DNA of 6,000 nt, taken from the NCBI GenBank assembly GCA_047629355.1, contig JBLHWU010000313.1:1-6000 (forward strand). The letters are read 5' to 3'. The notes beneath the pieces were generated by a model. The model was not told the origin of the DNA and made no database searches. It saw only the letters and a list, made by a program, of their open reading frames with translations. Position numbers and translations under genes: made by a program. Positions 5,680 through 6,000 of this stretch are shown here, piece after piece; positions within the stretch are counted from its first letter, which is position 1, and every line of letters begins with the position of its first letter. Source of the stretch: CAYUNA01 sp047629355. Lineage in GTDB: Bacteria > Bacteroidota > Bacteroidia > Chitinophagales > Saprospiraceae.

Positions 5680-5711
5680 GAAGCGAGAAAATCGCAAGAT
5701 TTTCGAGCTTC
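5680..5711 (+). repeat. Hairpin 2: stem with GCAA tetraloop and tandem G/A mismatch
   Basis: GAAGC (5680-5684) pairs with GCTTC (5707-5711), GA (5685-5686) faces GA (5705-5706), and GAAAATC (5687-5693) pairs with GATTTTC (5698-5704). The loop is GCAA (5694-5697), a GNRA tetraloop when read as + strand RNA. Tandem G-A and GNRA are both RNA-stabilising, which hints at + strand RNA, but the neighbouring hairpins do not all favour that strand. Confidence 0.6.
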
Positions 5712-5724
5712 AAAAAATACAATG

Positions 5725-5745
5725 CGCGCTGCCTGCGGCAGCGCG
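5725..5745. repeat. Hairpin 3: GC-rich perfect stem
   Basis: CGCGCTGCC (5725-5733) and GGCAGCGCG (5737-5745) are exact reverse complements around a TGC loop, an island of high GC in AT-rich DNA. No T-run follows on either strand. Confidence 0.8.
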
Positions 5746-5748
5746 AGT

Positions 5749-5803
5749 GGGGTTTTGAGGGATAAAAGCAGTTTTGCAAACCACTTTTATCCCTCAAACT
5801 CCC
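5749..5803. repeat. Hairpin 4: long near-perfect stem
   Basis: TTTGAGGGATAAAAG (5754-5768) pairs perfectly with CTTTTATCCCTCAAA (5784-5798). The inner CA/CA mismatch becomes two G-U pairs on the - strand, then GTTT (5771-5774) pairs with AAAC (5778-5781) around TGC. That gives 21 continuous pairs in - strand RNA, inside the region upstream of the serine hydrolase. GGG/CCC (5749-5751, 5801-5803) can extend it on the + strand. Confidence 0.8.
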
Positions 5804-5931
5804 TTTAGGAACGCGAAATAAATAAAGTTACTTTCTCTATCACTGACCCGTTCAAATTTCTCTTCAGATTTAGAGTACATTAGTTGATAATAACTTACGC
5901 TCATTATTTGTTTATTTTTTTTTAAAAAAAC

Positions 5932-6000
5932 CTATTTCAATGAAACCATTTTCCCATCCTCCACTTTCGGTGAAATAGACTCCAAATATACCGAACTCGT
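5932..6000 (-). CDS. Probable 3' end of a gene entering from the right (partial)
   Basis: Read on the - strand from the window edge, 22 codons end in VYLESISPKVEDGKMVSLK and a TAG stop at 5934-5932. Second codon positions contain very little G, as expected of coding DNA. A competing frame (codons from 5998, stop TAA at 5914-5912) is also open and ends GFFKKK, so the frame choice is uncertain. A T/A-rich palindromic run follows. The product cannot be identified from so short a tail. Confidence 0.38.
   Translation of the reverse strand, partial: TSSVYLESISPKVEDGKMVSLK

Larger units (their letters stand above)
5557..5931. other. 375-base gap without a supportable gene, hairpin-rich
   Basis: Bases 5593-5803 carry at least four hairpins, listed separately. 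TAAAAGTGGT (5594-5603) and its reverse complement ACCACTTTTA (5780-5789) form a 10-base outer inverted repeat, so the hairpin cluster may be one element of about 196 bases, though no flanking duplication is visible. Bases 5804-5931 hold a small palindrome AAAGTTACTTT (5824-5834) and a T-run/A-run at 5914-5930, but nothing else I can name. The gap must also contain the promoter of the - strand serine hydrolase; TATAAT read on the - strand near 5560-5570 is too close to the ATG to be convincing. Confidence 0.5.

Noticed and set aside
5582..5797. 71-codon open frame on the - strand over the hairpin cluster
   Set aside because: It begins at TTG, runs through the arms of four palindromes and has a low-complexity, motif-free translation; it is better explained as open sequence within repeat DNA.

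Overview
The window looks like a chromosomal segment of a member of the Bacteroidota. It is AT-rich and its genes lack Shine-Dalgarno sequences: the bases before all four starts are AT-rich with no AGGAGG-like motif. It carries a bacterial geranylgeranylglyceryl-phosphate-synthase-family gene, typical of that phylum, and its gaps are full of palindromic and heptameric repeats. Placement below phylum is not possible from the sequence alone.

Layout. Bases 1-82 are a non-coding leader with degenerate 7-base repeats. Three co-directional + strand genes follow: a processive, cellulose-synthase-like GT2 glycosyltransferase (83-1564), a multi-pass GT-C/GT87-like mannosyltransferase-type membrane protein starting at GTG (1674-3182), and a group II GGGPS/PcrB-family TIM-barrel prenyltransferase (3235-3993). 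A convergent - strand gene (4246-5556) encodes a secreted serine hydrolase of the beta-lactamase/DD-peptidase fold with SxxK, SxN and KSG motifs. Between the convergent genes lies a compact MITE-like element of about 141 bp with 11-12 bp terminal inverted repeats and a 7-9 bp target duplication. From 5557 to 5931 there is no supportable gene but a dense cluster of hairpins. The last 69 bases probably hold the 3' end of another - strand gene.

How the genes may work together: GT2 polymerises sugars on the cytoplasmic side, GT-C enzymes transfer sugars from polyprenyl-phosphate donors on the outer face of the inner membrane, and GGGPS makes prenyl-glycerol ethers. All three are envelope-lipid/glycan functions and may be co-transcribed (gaps of 109 and 52 bases), but a shared pathway is inference. 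The serine hydrolase is an independent, oppositely oriented envelope gene.

The most notable content is repeat biology. The GT-C gene carries two palindromic elements inside its reading frame (2363-2400 and 2761-2853), both in predicted hydrophilic loops, and both read through without a stop. With the MITE and the 5593-5803 hairpin cluster, this suggests a genome colonised by small palindromic elements, some of them tolerated inside proteins. I saw no CRISPR array, tRNA, rRNA, defence system or complete transposase.
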